A stretch of 52,770 nt of DNA. Origin: Gammaproteobacteria bacterium. Lineage in GTDB: Bacteria; Pseudomonadota; Gammaproteobacteria; Pseudomonadales; Azotimanducaceae. Of this stretch, positions 1 through 8,148 are shown piece after piece (position 1 is the first letter of the stretch; each line of letters opens with the position of its first letter). Both the position numbers and the translations under genes were made by a program. The DNA lies in NCBI GenBank assembly GCA_009846005.1, contig VXYL01000047.1:1-52770 (forward strand), read 5' to 3'. Under the pieces are notes generated by a model. It saw only the letters and a program-made list of their open reading frames with translations. It ran no database searches and was not told where the DNA came from.

Positions 1-434
1 CGGGGCGCGGCGGCATGACCGTCGATTGCCGCCGCCGGCGTGGGAATTCGCTGGAATCTCTGTGATCCGCAGGCCTCCGGGGATGTCGGCAATCCGCCCT
101 GCGCGATTGTCCGTGCCGCTTGGTGACACGAGGGCGGCCACGGGTACCCGTCGTGTGCCATCGGCACGTATTCCGCCTTGGAACGGATGGACCTAGTGCC
201 ACCCTCCGGCCCTTCAACTGCTTCCCCTCAGCGGGATCTCAGCGAGGCTGAGAGCATCGGTCGAGAAGTGCGTTAGCCACGGCGATGGGTCGGTAAAAGG
301 ATCGATGGCGGGTGTCCCTAGGCGGTGGGTGTCCCTTGGCGATGGGTCCCTTGGCGATGGGTCCTTGGCGGTGGACCCCTCTCGAAGCAAGCGGGGTATT
401 GGGTCGATGGGGCTTGCTAGATCGGACCGGAGGT
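1..434. other. Left-edge stretch with no recognised gene
   Basis: No recognisable coding region is seen here. A plus-strand frame is open from base 2 to 193 (about 63 codons, ending TAG) and might be the tail of a gene cut by the window edge, but its translation is Arg/Pro-rich and matches no family I know. The second half holds a short tandem repeat (307-380) that runs up to the 3' end of the ABC transporter gene. No convincing terminator for that gene was found. Confidence 0.5.
307..380. repeat. Degenerate tandem repeat, about 15-bp unit
   Basis: Five imperfect units of a GGCGATGGGTCCCTT-like sequence follow one another: 307-320, 321-337, 338-352, 353-366 and 367-380. Unit length varies from 14 to 17 bp and the units differ by A/G or short indels. 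A related GGCGATGGGTC occurs just before, at about 281. It lies downstream of the stop codon of the minus-strand ABC transporter. Function unknown; slippage in a GC-rich spacer is the simplest explanation. Confidence 0.7.
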
Positions 435-2441
435 TCAAGCGGATTGGAGTTGGACGAACGCCCTGTAACGCCCGTCTGGATTGCCGAGCAGATCCTCGGG
501 CGGACCTTGTTCCACGATCTTTCCGCCCTCGAGAAACACGACTTTGTGGGCGCGTGCCACGGTCGAAAGCCGATGTGCGATCACCACTACCAGCTTGTCC
601 TTCGCGGCCTCTTCGAGGGCGTCGACGAGGTAGGCCTCGGTTTCGGGGTCGAGGGCGGATGTGGGTTCATCGAGGATCAGGATGCTCGCATCCTGTAGAA
701 GCCCACGGGCGATGGCGATGCGTTGCTTCTGACCGACCGATAGTTTGCTGGTCACCGTGCCCAGTTGCGTGTCGTAGCCGTTGGGAAGCCCCGCGATAAA
801 GTCGTGGGCACCCGCGATGCGCGCGACCCGTTCGACTTCCGCGAGCGTGGCGTCGTGTTTCGCGTAGCGGATGTTGTCGAAAATGGAGTCGGAGAATAGC
901 TGCGTCTCCTGGAAAACGTATGCGACGTGGCGGCGCAGGCTGGCGACCGCAATCCTCGACACGTCGACGCCGTCGATCGACAGCGTGCCTTCGGTGGGCG
1001 CGTGGAACGCGGGTAGCAGGTGGGCGAGGGTGGTCTTCCCGGCACCTGTTGGGCCGACAAGCGCGATGATGTCGCCGACCTTGGCGTTGAGGTCGATGCC
1101 CGAAAGCGCCCGGCGGCCGTCCGGATACTCAAGGCCGACGCCGCGCATCTCGAAGCCGTCGCGGATCCGCTCGATTTGTCTTCCGGTGGTGTACGCCTCG
1201 CCCGGGAGGTCCATGAGGAAGAACACGCGCCGCACGCCGGGGATGTTGTGCTGGATTCGGATCCAGACGTACGGTATCGCCGTAAGCGCACCCGAGAACC
1301 AGGCGTAGTAGTAGATCAAGACGCCGTAGTCCCCCGGAGTCAGGACGCCTTCGATCACGCGCGCGCTGATGAGGTAGAAGGCGACAAGGCCCAGCAATCC
1401 ACGTGCGACGCCCATCGAAGCCCGGACCATGATGCCGACCAGCACCTGGCCCCGGAAGCGCTTGAACGACTCGTTGCTGTGGCGGTCGAACCGACCGCGT
1501 TCCTGGCGGTTGCCGCCGAGGCTCTGCACCGCCAAGACGTTGCTCATCCCCTCCTCGACGTTGCCGGTGGTCACCGCGCCTGCTGCGCGGCTCGCCTGGC
1601 TTTTGCGCCGCATGAGCCGGGGGAAGGGGATGATCGCCAGGGACTGCATGGGCAGGATGAACAGCGCAATGTAGACGACTTCCGGCGCATCGCCGTAGTT
1701 GAAGGACATCACCAGCAGGATGACGAAGGCGGTGATGATCGCCAGCACCGGCGACATGATGATCTGGTAGAAGACGTTGGTCAGTGCGGGCGTGTCGTAG
1801 AGCACGCGGTACAAGCTGTCGCCGATTCGCTGGTCGTTCAGAACCCGCATCGGCAAGGCCTGTATCCGCTCGAACAGTTGCGACCGGAGTAGGTGATTCA
1901 ACGCCTGGCTGAGCCGTAACTGCAATCGGAACTCGACGAACCCGGCGATGCCCGCGAACTTGCTGTACGCGGCGTTCGCCTCGTTCTCGGTCTGCGTGGC
2001 CGTGTCATGACCTTCCTCGAGCTGGGCCTCCGTAAAGTCGGTCGCGGTTCCGAAGGCGCCGAATGCGATCACCAGCACGGCCCCGAGACTGACGATCCAG
2101 AGCATCATCTCGACGGGTCCCATGCCGTCGAGGAACCGCACGAAGGGCGCGAAATAGACGGGGAAGGCCTCCGGGTCGGTGGGTGTCCCCAAGACCACGT
2201 TGTCGATGACGATCTTCAACGGCCAGGGCAGGATGAGCGGCGACAGGAGGGACAGCCACATCAGCAGGAACTTCGCGGTGAAGCGCACCCAGAAGTAGCG
2301 GATATAGGAGATGGCGCGCCCTACGAGTCGAAGCGTCTCGCGGAAATTGGTGTCCGTGTGCACGTCCAGCGGACTGGCGGCAGCGTCGAGCTTTCGCTCC
2401 CGGTCGCGCTGGGAACCGGGTGTGAATGTCGCCTCGGCCAT
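435..2441 (-). CDS. ABC exporter half-transporter (permease-ATPase), second of a pair
   Basis: 668-residue exporter-type ABC protein: six-helix membrane domain (about residues 40-400) then a nucleotide-binding domain. The Walker A motif (GPTGAGKTT), Q-loop (VFQETQLF), signature LSVGQ (consensus LSGGQ), Walker B with catalytic Glu (ILILDEP) and H-loop (IAHRLST) are all present, so this half looks competent for ATP hydrolysis. It starts at ATG 2441, six bases after the stop of the other half-transporter, so the two are almost certainly co-translated and form a heterodimer in the inner membrane. A central stretch (about residues 140-160) is rich in Glu, Asn and Thr and is not typical of exporters. 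A paralogous pair lies at 36826-41221. The substrate is unknown; lipid, peptide or drug export are all possible. The gene is last in the SDR-PhyH-ABC-ABC operon. Confidence 0.9.
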   Translation of the reverse strand: MAEATFTPGSQRDRERKLDAAASPLDVHTDTNFRETLRLVGRAISYIRYFWVRFTAKFLLMWLSLLSPLILPWPLKIVIDNVVLGTPTDPEAFPVYFAPFVRFLDGMGPVEMMLWIVSLGAVLVIAFGAFGTATDFTEAQLEEGHDTATQTENEANAAYSKFAGIAGFVEFRLQLRLSQALNHLLRSQLFERIQALPMRVLNDQRIGDSLYRVLYDTPALTNVFYQIIMSPVLAIITAFVILLVMSFNYGDAPEVVYIALFILPMQSLAIIPFPRLMRRKSQASRAAGAVTTGNVEEGMSNVLAVQSLGGNRQERGRFDRHSNESFKRFRGQVLVGIMVRASMGVARGLLGLVAFYLISARVIEGVLTPGDYGVLIYYYAWFSGALTAIPYVWIRIQHNIPGVRRVFFLMDLPGEAYTTGRQIERIRDGFEMRGVGLEYPDGRRALSGIDLNAKVGDIIALVGPTGAGKTTLAHLLPAFHAPTEGTLSIDGVDVSRIAVASLRRHVAYVFQETQLFSDSIFDNIRYAKHDATLAEVERVARIAGAHDFIAGLPNGYDTQLGTVTSKLSVGQKQRIAIARGLLQDASILILDEPTSALDPETEAYLVDALEEAAKDKLVVVIAHRLSTVARAHKVVFLEGGKIVEQGPPEDLLGNPDGRYRAFVQLQSA

Positions 2442-2446
2442 TCGCG

Positions 2447-4888
2447 CTACCCCGTCACGATCTTTTCGGAAAGCGCGGCCTCGGTCTCGACGAAGCGGCG
2501 GTAGCGGCCATTCGGGATTCTCATCAGTTCGTCGTGACTACCCTGCTCCTCGATGCGACCGCGCTCCAGGTAGAGAATCCGGTGCGCTTGGCGAATGGTC
2601 GAAATGCGATGGGTGATGAGGAAGATCGCCCGCCGCCGCTGCCCGTCGGTTCCTCGCGCCCAGTTGTCGAGACGTTGCAGGACGCGATGCTCGGTCGCCG
2701 CGTCCAGCGCCGCCGTGGGTTCGTCGAGGATCAGGATCTGGGCATCCTTCGCGATTGCGCGGGCGATGGACAGGCGCTGACGCTGGCCGGTCGAAAGCTT
2801 CCCGCCGCGGTCGCCGAGCTCGGTATCGAGACCGTCCGGCAAGCTCGCCACGTAGTCGTCCACGCAGGATACGTAGGCGGCCTGCCGGATCTGATCGTCG
2901 GAAGCATCGGGGGCCGCGTAGCCGAGGTTGTCGCGCACGCTCATGGCGAACAGCACATTCTCCTGGAGCGCGATGGCGACGTTTCGCCGCAGGCTCTCGA
3001 CCTCGATGCGTCGTAGATCGACGCCGTCGATGGCGATGCGGCCGTTGTCCGGGTCGAAGAGCCGGGTCAGGAGCGCCATCAGCGTACTCTTGCCCGACCC
3101 CGTTGGACCGACGATGGCGGTGATTTCGCCGGCACGGGCGGTGAAGCTCGCACCACGCAACACCGGTCGGTCGGCCTGGTAGGCGAAGGCGACATTGTCG
3201 AAGCGGATCTCGTCGGTGACGTCCTGCAGGGGCACGGCATCCGGGGCGTTCACGACGTCGGGTTCGATGTCGAGGATCTCGAACACGCGGTCGAGCCCCA
3301 TCGCCATGTCCTGGGCGTTCGTCCACTGCCGCAAAACGCCACCGACGACATTGCTACCGCCTATCAGTTCGTCCCGGGCCCATTGGAACGCACCGAGGTT
3401 CCAGCGCACGAAACTCAAACCCACGAGCCCAATCAGCACCGCAGCGAACGCTTCGCGGTTCTCGGCGGCCCAAACGGCCATGAGGAACTCGCCGGCAAGC
3501 AGGATGGTCCCGGCAAGCGTGAACATGATGATGGAGACGCCGGCGACCAGCGACCGAACGCGGTATGCGGCGTTGAAGGCCACCACCGAGTCGGATTCGA
3601 AACGTCGCCGCTCCGCGTTCTCGGCGCTGCAGGCCTTGATCACGCGCATCGCGCCGAGCACCTCCTGGGCGCGAGACGTCAGGTCCGAATTCGTCTCCCT
3701 TGCGGTGAGCGAGCGCGATCGAACGCGTCGGGAGAACCACCGCCCCCAGAGAATTGCGATTCCGGCGATCGTCACTCCCATCAGCCCCAGGATGGGGTCC
3801 AATGCCGCGATGAAGGTGATCGTCGTGGCGTAGGTCGTTGCCTGGGTCGCGACGGAAACCAACATGCCGACGATCGCCGTCACCTGCGCACTGTCCTGGT
3901 AGATCCGGTAGACCGAATCGCCGACCCGGTGGTCGCCGTGGTAGCGCAGCGACAACTGGTGCCAGCGTTCCACCAAGGCGAGGCGGAGGTCTTGGTTGAT
4001 GCGCTGCAGTATCCAGACGTTGTAGTAGGGCAGCCCATAGGCGAGGGGGAAGGTGAGTGTCCCAATGGCGACAACGAACGCCATGTAGATCCACTGCAGT
4101 TCCCGGCGCTCGGCGAGCGTCAACGCTTCGGTTGCTCCGCTGCCCAGGTCTTCGCGCCCGATGAAGTCGGCGAGGAATGGCGTGAGCGGTTCCGCCTGCA
4201 GGATGGACTGGTTCAAGAGGTCGACCGTGAAGAGCCCGGTAACGAGCCCCGTCAAGGTGGTGAGCCAGTAGAGGGCGTAGTAGTAGACGAGGTGGCAGCC
4301 CACGCGCACGCGTACCCGGAACACCCCGTGGGCGCGGCGGAAGTGCACGAGCCACATGCCCAGTGCCGCAACCGTCACGAGTGCCACGGCGACACTGTCC
4401 GGGGTGCCTTCCACCGCTAGGACGGCGAACAGGTTGACCAGCAAGCCGACCGCAACGAGAACCGCGACCGCAACAGCCAACAGGCGGGATTGAGTCTGCC
4501 ACCTGGCGCCGATAGCGATCCAGCTCGAGACCGCCATCGCGAGGACGCCACTCAGCAGCAGATCGTATTGCCAGTTGACGCCGACGGGCAGCCATCCGGC
4601 GAACGGTCCCGCTAGAGCAAGCAACGTCACGACAACGCCCGCGTAGGCGAAGCTCCAGTCCGAGTCGCGGCCACCGTTGGTGGAGATGGGAAGGGCACGT
4701 TCCCGCCAAGTGCCGACCACCATGGGCTTGAGCCATGGCCACGTGCGCAGCAGGATGCGCACAACGTCCGTGAACCCGCGTCCGTCGGCGTCGTCTGCCC
4801 GGTAGCGGTCCGGCGGCAGCGGCGCTTCGCCCCAAAGCGGCAAAGCAGCGACGCGTTCGGCGTCGCGGTCCGTCAGTCCTTGCGGCAC
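2447..4888 (-). CDS. ABC exporter half-transporter with extra N-terminal membrane helices, first of a pair
   Basis: About 813 residues from the GTG at 4888, chosen because it lies 19 bases after the preceding dioxygenase stop; the frame remains open to 4981 but only inside that gene. The order is unusual. An elbow-helix-like segment (VRILLRTWPWLKP) is followed by about 150 residues with roughly four hydrophobic segments, and only then by the usual exporter helices starting near HLVYYYALYWLTT. The C-terminal ATPase has Walker A GPTGSGKST, Q-loop ALQENVLF, signature LSTGQ, Walker B ILILDEP and H-loop ITHRIST. Both halves of the pair keep the catalytic Glu. It presumably forms a heterodimer with the downstream protein. 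The same inserted helices occur in the paralogue at 36826-39303, so this is a subfamily trait and not an artefact. Substrate unknown. Confidence 0.88.
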   Translation of the reverse strand: MPQGLTDRDAERVAALPLWGEAPLPPDRYRADDADGRGFTDVVRILLRTWPWLKPMVVGTWRERALPISTNGGRDSDWSFAYAGVVVTLLALAGPFAGWLPVGVNWQYDLLLSGVLAMAVSSWIAIGARWQTQSRLLAVAVAVLVAVGLLVNLFAVLAVEGTPDSVAVALVTVAALGMWLVHFRRAHGVFRVRVRVGCHLVYYYALYWLTTLTGLVTGLFTVDLLNQSILQAEPLTPFLADFIGREDLGSGATEALTLAERRELQWIYMAFVVAIGTLTFPLAYGLPYYNVWILQRINQDLRLALVERWHQLSLRYHGDHRVGDSVYRIYQDSAQVTAIVGMLVSVATQATTYATTITFIAALDPILGLMGVTIAGIAILWGRWFSRRVRSRSLTARETNSDLTSRAQEVLGAMRVIKACSAENAERRRFESDSVVAFNAAYRVRSLVAGVSIIMFTLAGTILLAGEFLMAVWAAENREAFAAVLIGLVGLSFVRWNLGAFQWARDELIGGSNVVGGVLRQWTNAQDMAMGLDRVFEILDIEPDVVNAPDAVPLQDVTDEIRFDNVAFAYQADRPVLRGASFTARAGEITAIVGPTGSGKSTLMALLTRLFDPDNGRIAIDGVDLRRIEVESLRRNVAIALQENVLFAMSVRDNLGYAAPDASDDQIRQAAYVSCVDDYVASLPDGLDTELGDRGGKLSTGQRQRLSIARAIAKDAQILILDEPTAALDAATEHRVLQRLDNWARGTDGQRRRAIFLITHRISTIRQAHRILYLERGRIEEQGSHDELMRIPNGRYRRFVETEAALSEKIVTG

Positions 4889-4907
4889 GGTGCGCGACCG
4901 ACGTCGG

Positions 4908-5660
4908 CTACAGCAACGCCTTGAGAGGGGCCGGCAGCCGGTCCACGTCGGCTTCGGGCAGCCCGCAGTAGTGGCCGTCAAGCGGCCGAAGCCAGGAGCA
5001 ACTGTAGAAGATGTTCAGCGCGCGCCGGCATCGGTCGGCTGTCGTGTTGGGTCCGCGACCGTGCCAGACGGCGCCGTTGAAGATCAGGATCGAACCGGCA
5101 TCCATCTCCACCGTCACGAAGTCGTGGTCGGGTTCGAGTTTCTTGCTCCAGTGGTGGCTTCGGGGAACGAGCCGCGTGGCGCCGTTGGCCACGGTGAACG
5201 GATCGATGGCCAGCAACGTGTTTACCGCGAGCGGTTGTCGTGGACGGGGAATCGGGAAGTAGCCGTCGTCCTGGTGCAGGGCTCGGATGTCTTCGCCCGG
5301 CTGCACGTCCTTGATCATCGTGGTGGATAGCTGGATATCCCGGAACGCGTTGCCGTAGTGGCTGGAGTAGCCGGACTCGGTTTGCTTGGGCCCGACGAGA
5401 ACGCCGCGGACCACCGCCAGGATCGTTGGATGCACGATGATGTCGTCGAATGCCCGGCTGGAGCGGAACAGCCCCTTGAACATGCGCCCCGTGGCCCTGG
5501 TGCCGTTCAAGCCGGGCTGGTCGATGGGATGGAGCAACGCGTCGCTGTCCTCGGAGAGCCGCGCGAGTCGGTCTTCGTCGACCAGGTTGGGAATGACCGC
5601 GAAACCCTCGGTTCCGATCCGCTCGACGGCCGCCTCGATGCTCGGGGTTGTGGCATCCAT
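4908..5660 (-). CDS. PhyH-type Fe(II)/2-oxoglutarate dioxygenase
   Basis: About 250 residues from ATG 5660. The upstream extension of the frame overlaps the SDR gene and is low-complexity, so it is rejected. The protein fits the phytanoyl-CoA dioxygenase family: the N-terminal segment (GFAVIPNLVDEDRLARL) is typical, the metal-binding HxD is in ALHQDDGYF, and the distal His is in AVWHGRGPN, followed by Arg residues (RCRRALN) suited to 2-oxoglutarate binding. Family members hydroxylate or halogenate small hydrophobic or amine substrates in the cytoplasm; the substrate here cannot be told. It lies two bases after the SDR stop and just before the ABC exporter pair, which suggests oxidative tailoring or breakdown of a compound handled by the exporter. 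That functional link is inference. Confidence 0.88.
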   Translation of the reverse strand: MDATTPSIEAAVERIGTEGFAVIPNLVDEDRLARLSEDSDALLHPIDQPGLNGTRATGRMFKGLFRSSRAFDDIIVHPTILAVVRGVLVGPKQTESGYSSHYGNAFRDIQLSTTMIKDVQPGEDIRALHQDDGYFPIPRPRQPLAVNTLLAIDPFTVANGATRLVPRSHHWSKKLEPDHDFVTVEMDAGSILIFNGAVWHGRGPNTTADRCRRALNIFYSCSWLRPLDGHYCGLPEADVDRLPAPLKALL

Positions 5661-5662
5661 CG

Positions 5663-6439
5663 TTACTGCCAGAACCGGTCGGATCTGAACCAGGCGCGCA
5701 CCGGCACGAGTTCGCCGGTGATCGCGCGTGCCGCGTCGGATGCCAGGAAACGGGCCATCTTGGCGACATCCTCCGGTCCCGGCGGCAATTCCAGGTGCGG
5801 CACCGGGCTGCCGTCGTCTTGGGTGTCCGATGGAATCGCGCCATGGCGTTTCATGGCATCGGTGGCGATGAGGCCCGGCGCGATGCAGTTGACGTTGATG
5901 TTGTGCTTCGCCCACATGAAGGCGAGATTGTTGGTCAGGCTGATCATGCCGGCCTTCGCGGCCGAGTAGTGCAGCATGAAAGGGTTGCCCTTGGTCCCTG
6001 CGGTGGAGGAGATGTTGATGATGTTGCCGCATTTCTGCTCGATCATCTGCTTGCCGGCGGCGATGCAGCAGAGGAACGTGCCGGTCAGGTTGAAGTCGAT
6101 GAGGCGAACCCAGTCGTCGTAGGGCGTCTCCTCCGGCTGGCGCATCCGCGCACCCCCGCCGGCGTTGTTCACCATGACATCGAGCCGACCGAACTCACGG
6201 ACGGTGCGCGCGATCAACGCGTCGACCTGCTCGGGCACGGTGATGTCGGTCGCGACCGCCAGCGCGCGGCCGCCGCCGTCAGCGATCTTTGCGACGACGC
6301 CGTCGATGCGCTCCTGATTGCGGCTCGCCACCACCACCGCGGCACCCGCGCGGGCGTATTCGAGGGAGATATGCGTGCCGATGCCGCCGGCACCGCCGGT
6401 GACAATGGCGACCTTGTTGTCAAGTTCGTAGTCGGACAT
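5663..6439 (-). CDS. Short-chain dehydrogenase/reductase (SDR)
   Basis: 258-residue classical SDR. The Rossmann cofactor motif TGGAGGIG is at residues 14-21, NNAG at 91-94, the catalytic Ser at 144/145, and Tyr158-x3-Lys162 (YSAAK). ASR after the second strand (38-40) suggests NADP(H), but this is not decisive. Family members oxidise or reduce secondary alcohols and ketones. ATG 6439 is preceded by AAGGA at good spacing, making this the first gene of the operon that continues into PhyH and the two ABC half-transporters. An SDR paired with a PhyH hydroxylase suggests sequential hydroxylation and oxidation of one substrate. Its specificity cannot be read from sequence. Confidence 0.93.
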   Translation of the reverse strand: MSDYELDNKVAIVTGGAGGIGTHISLEYARAGAAVVVASRNQERIDGVVAKIADGGGRALAVATDITVPEQVDALIARTVREFGRLDVMVNNAGGGARMRQPEETPYDDWVRLIDFNLTGTFLCCIAAGKQMIEQKCGNIINISSTAGTKGNPFMLHYSAAKAGMISLTNNLAFMWAKHNINVNCIAPGLIATDAMKRHGAIPSDTQDDGSPVPHLELPPGPEDVAKMARFLASDAARAITGELVPVRAWFRSDRFWQ

Positions 6440-6566
6440 GGTTTCCTTGGATTAGGTGACGGAAAGCTCGATGGGAACGCGATCAGCCTTCGATTGTCGC
6501 CCAATCGCCGCCGGCCCGGGGTGCCGAACGGCGAGAGTTCACCCACTTTCTGCGGGCATCCAATCG

Positions 6567-7934
6567 TCAGCTGGCTTCGGTGGGGGTTCCCTCCTCCGGC
6601 GCCTCAGCGCGGTAGAACTGGAAGGACCTCCCGCGCGGCGCCCGGAACAGCGACTTGGTCAGCGCGATGCCGGGCCATTGCGACTCCACGAAAGAAGCCG
6701 CAAGTACCAGGATGCCTAGATTGCGCAGGCGGTCGTAGGTGAGTACGCGGACATCGTCGAAATCGAACTGCCCCTTGATGGCCTGGTTGGTCTGGATGGC
6801 GTCCCAATAGGAAAGGAAGGACCACACGAGATCCCCGATGACTTTTCGGTTTCGGGGCATCGGCTCGGTGGTCAGGATCACGAACGGATCCAAATCCGTG
6901 GCGGCAGGACGCGGTTCGCCGGCCATGCCTTTGGCCACCACCAGCCACAATGGCTTGACGGGGTTCGCGGGCAACCTGACCGGCACTGCACCGAAATGCA
7001 CGAACAGTCCGATATCGACATCGGATTGATGCTTGTAGAGGGTCACGCCGTAGGGCGTCTCACAGGACTCGCCGAGTTCGCGCGCCGTGGTTTCCAAGCG
7101 ACCGTGCAGCAGCGCGTAGTCGCCAGGCACGCGTGCCGCGAATCGGCAGTCTGTGGCGGCGAGCAACTCGGGCAGTCCGCGTTGCTTTGCCAGGAGTTCG
7201 ACGGAGTGCCTCATGAGGGACCGTTTGGGTTGGAGCAATCCGACGGTGTCGACGGCGAACAGGCATCGGCGCTGGCAGGCGGTGTCGACCCGCTGGACGA
7301 GGTCGAGAATCTCGTCGGATTCGGATCTGAACGCGGGTGCGTTCGGCGAGAACAAGGCCTGGGCGAGCGGCGTTACGACCTGGTTGTCCCAAGCGCTGAT
7401 GTCGTGTTCCGCGTCGGGTTCGCTGCCCATCTGCCGGGCGAGATCCTCGTAACGCGGTAGCGGACCACCGTGGACGTCCCACCCGAATATCTCGCAGACA
7501 TGGTAGCCGCGGTAGGCATCGTCCTTTGGGCCCGCCCCATCCGACACGTCGCGGTCCGGTCGCGATGGCGAGTTCAGGAATTCCATCTTCTCGGCGTAGG
7601 GCTTCACCACTTCGAATAGGTCGATCACCAGCAGGGCGTCGTCGCGCACGACTTCTGCGCCCTCGGCGAGCAGGTTCTCGGCAACCACGTCGCCGACCCG
7701 GACATTTCCCAGATTGCGGCTGAGACGTTTGTGGGTCGCGTGCATCGGGATCGACTCACCGAGCGCTCGGGCGATCTCCGTTAGACGTACGGATTCCGAG
7801 ACCAGCATGCCGAGGAGCATGTCCTCGACGAATCGACTCGCCACCTTGCCGAGCCCCACCGACAACGTTGCGCCGATCGCGTGCACCTTGTTGCGCAGCA
7901 TTCCGATGTCGAAGTCCTGAGCGTTGCCGGGCAT
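6567..7934 (-). CDS. IS4-type transposase-like protein with degenerate catalytic site
   Basis: About 455 residues from ATG 7934; a longer open frame to 8069 would run into the divergent receptor's promoter. The fold follows the IS4 DDE transposases I recall: an N-terminal helical part (IARALGESIPMHATHKRLSR), a first acidic strand LLVIDLFEVVKPYAEKM (Asp105), a second strand CLFAVDTVG (Asp229) and a C-terminal segment ending QAIKGQFDFDDVRVLTY. In active relatives the last segment carries the YREK signature with the catalytic Glu seven residues before the Lys. Here that site is Ile380 (next residue Gln381), and the Arg and Tyr of the signature are replaced by Tyr and Phe. The frame is intact and no terminal inverted repeats were seen. 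It could be a domesticated, non-transposing DNA-binding protein or a recently inactivated transposase. It is divergent from receptor 1. Confidence 0.75.
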   Translation of the reverse strand: MPGNAQDFDIGMLRNKVHAIGATLSVGLGKVASRFVEDMLLGMLVSESVRLTEIARALGESIPMHATHKRLSRNLGNVRVGDVVAENLLAEGAEVVRDDALLVIDLFEVVKPYAEKMEFLNSPSRPDRDVSDGAGPKDDAYRGYHVCEIFGWDVHGGPLPRYEDLARQMGSEPDAEHDISAWDNQVVTPLAQALFSPNAPAFRSESDEILDLVQRVDTACQRRCLFAVDTVGLLQPKRSLMRHSVELLAKQRGLPELLAATDCRFAARVPGDYALLHGRLETTARELGESCETPYGVTLYKHQSDVDIGLFVHFGAVPVRLPANPVKPLWLVVAKGMAGEPRPAATDLDPFVILTTEPMPRNRKVIGDLVWSFLSYWDAIQTNQAIKGQFDFDDVRVLTYDRLRNLGILVLAASFVESQWPGIALTKSLFRAPRGRSFQFYRAEAPEEGTPTEAS

Positions 7935-8035
7935 CCGTCGCGGCTGTCGATGCGTAGACTCTTCATTGTCGAGCGTTGACCACTCCACCGCAACTCGGCC
8001 GGCTTCACGAGGCAGCGCTGGTCCACAGTGACTGA

Positions 8036-8050
8036 TTTTGGGGGAACTCC
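8036..8050. promoter_or_regulatory. Candidate operator upstream of receptor 1
   Basis: TTTTGGGGGAACTCC, continuing to AA, has TTGG...CCAA palindromic arms. The same 15 bases occur at 14488-14502, upstream of the paralogous receptor, at nearly the same distance from the -35 box (33 bp here, 34 bp there). There the arms read TGGG...CCCA, so the flanking change keeps the symmetry. Conservation in otherwise divergent DNA suggests a regulator site. The regulator is unknown; the adjacent transposase-like protein is one candidate. Confidence 0.5.
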
Positions 8051-8083
8051 AACCCGGGGGTGCGCGCATCGTTTCCTCTCCGG

Positions 8084-8112
8084 TTGACAGCGCGACGGGT
8101 CGGGCGTACTAA
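8084..8112 (+). promoter_or_regulatory. Sigma-70 promoter for TonB receptor 1
   Basis: TTGACA at 8084-8089, a 17-bp spacer and TACTAA at 8107-8112: a consensus -35 box at ideal spacing with a fair -10 box. The receptor 2 promoter at 14537-14565 has the same TTGACA, 17-bp spacer and TACTAG. The receptor GTG start lies 36 bases after the -10 box and is preceded by GGAGAGGGA. Confidence 0.75.
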
Positions 8113-8148
8113 GAGAGCTTAACGCGATTGACTTTTTGGAGAGGGAAG

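Noticed and set aside
2-193. Open plus-strand frame at the left edge
   Set aside because: Only 63 codons, Arg/Pro-rich, no recognisable protein; possible but unsupported.
307-380. Tandem repeat considered as a CRISPR array
   Set aside because: Units are contiguous, imperfect and without spacers.
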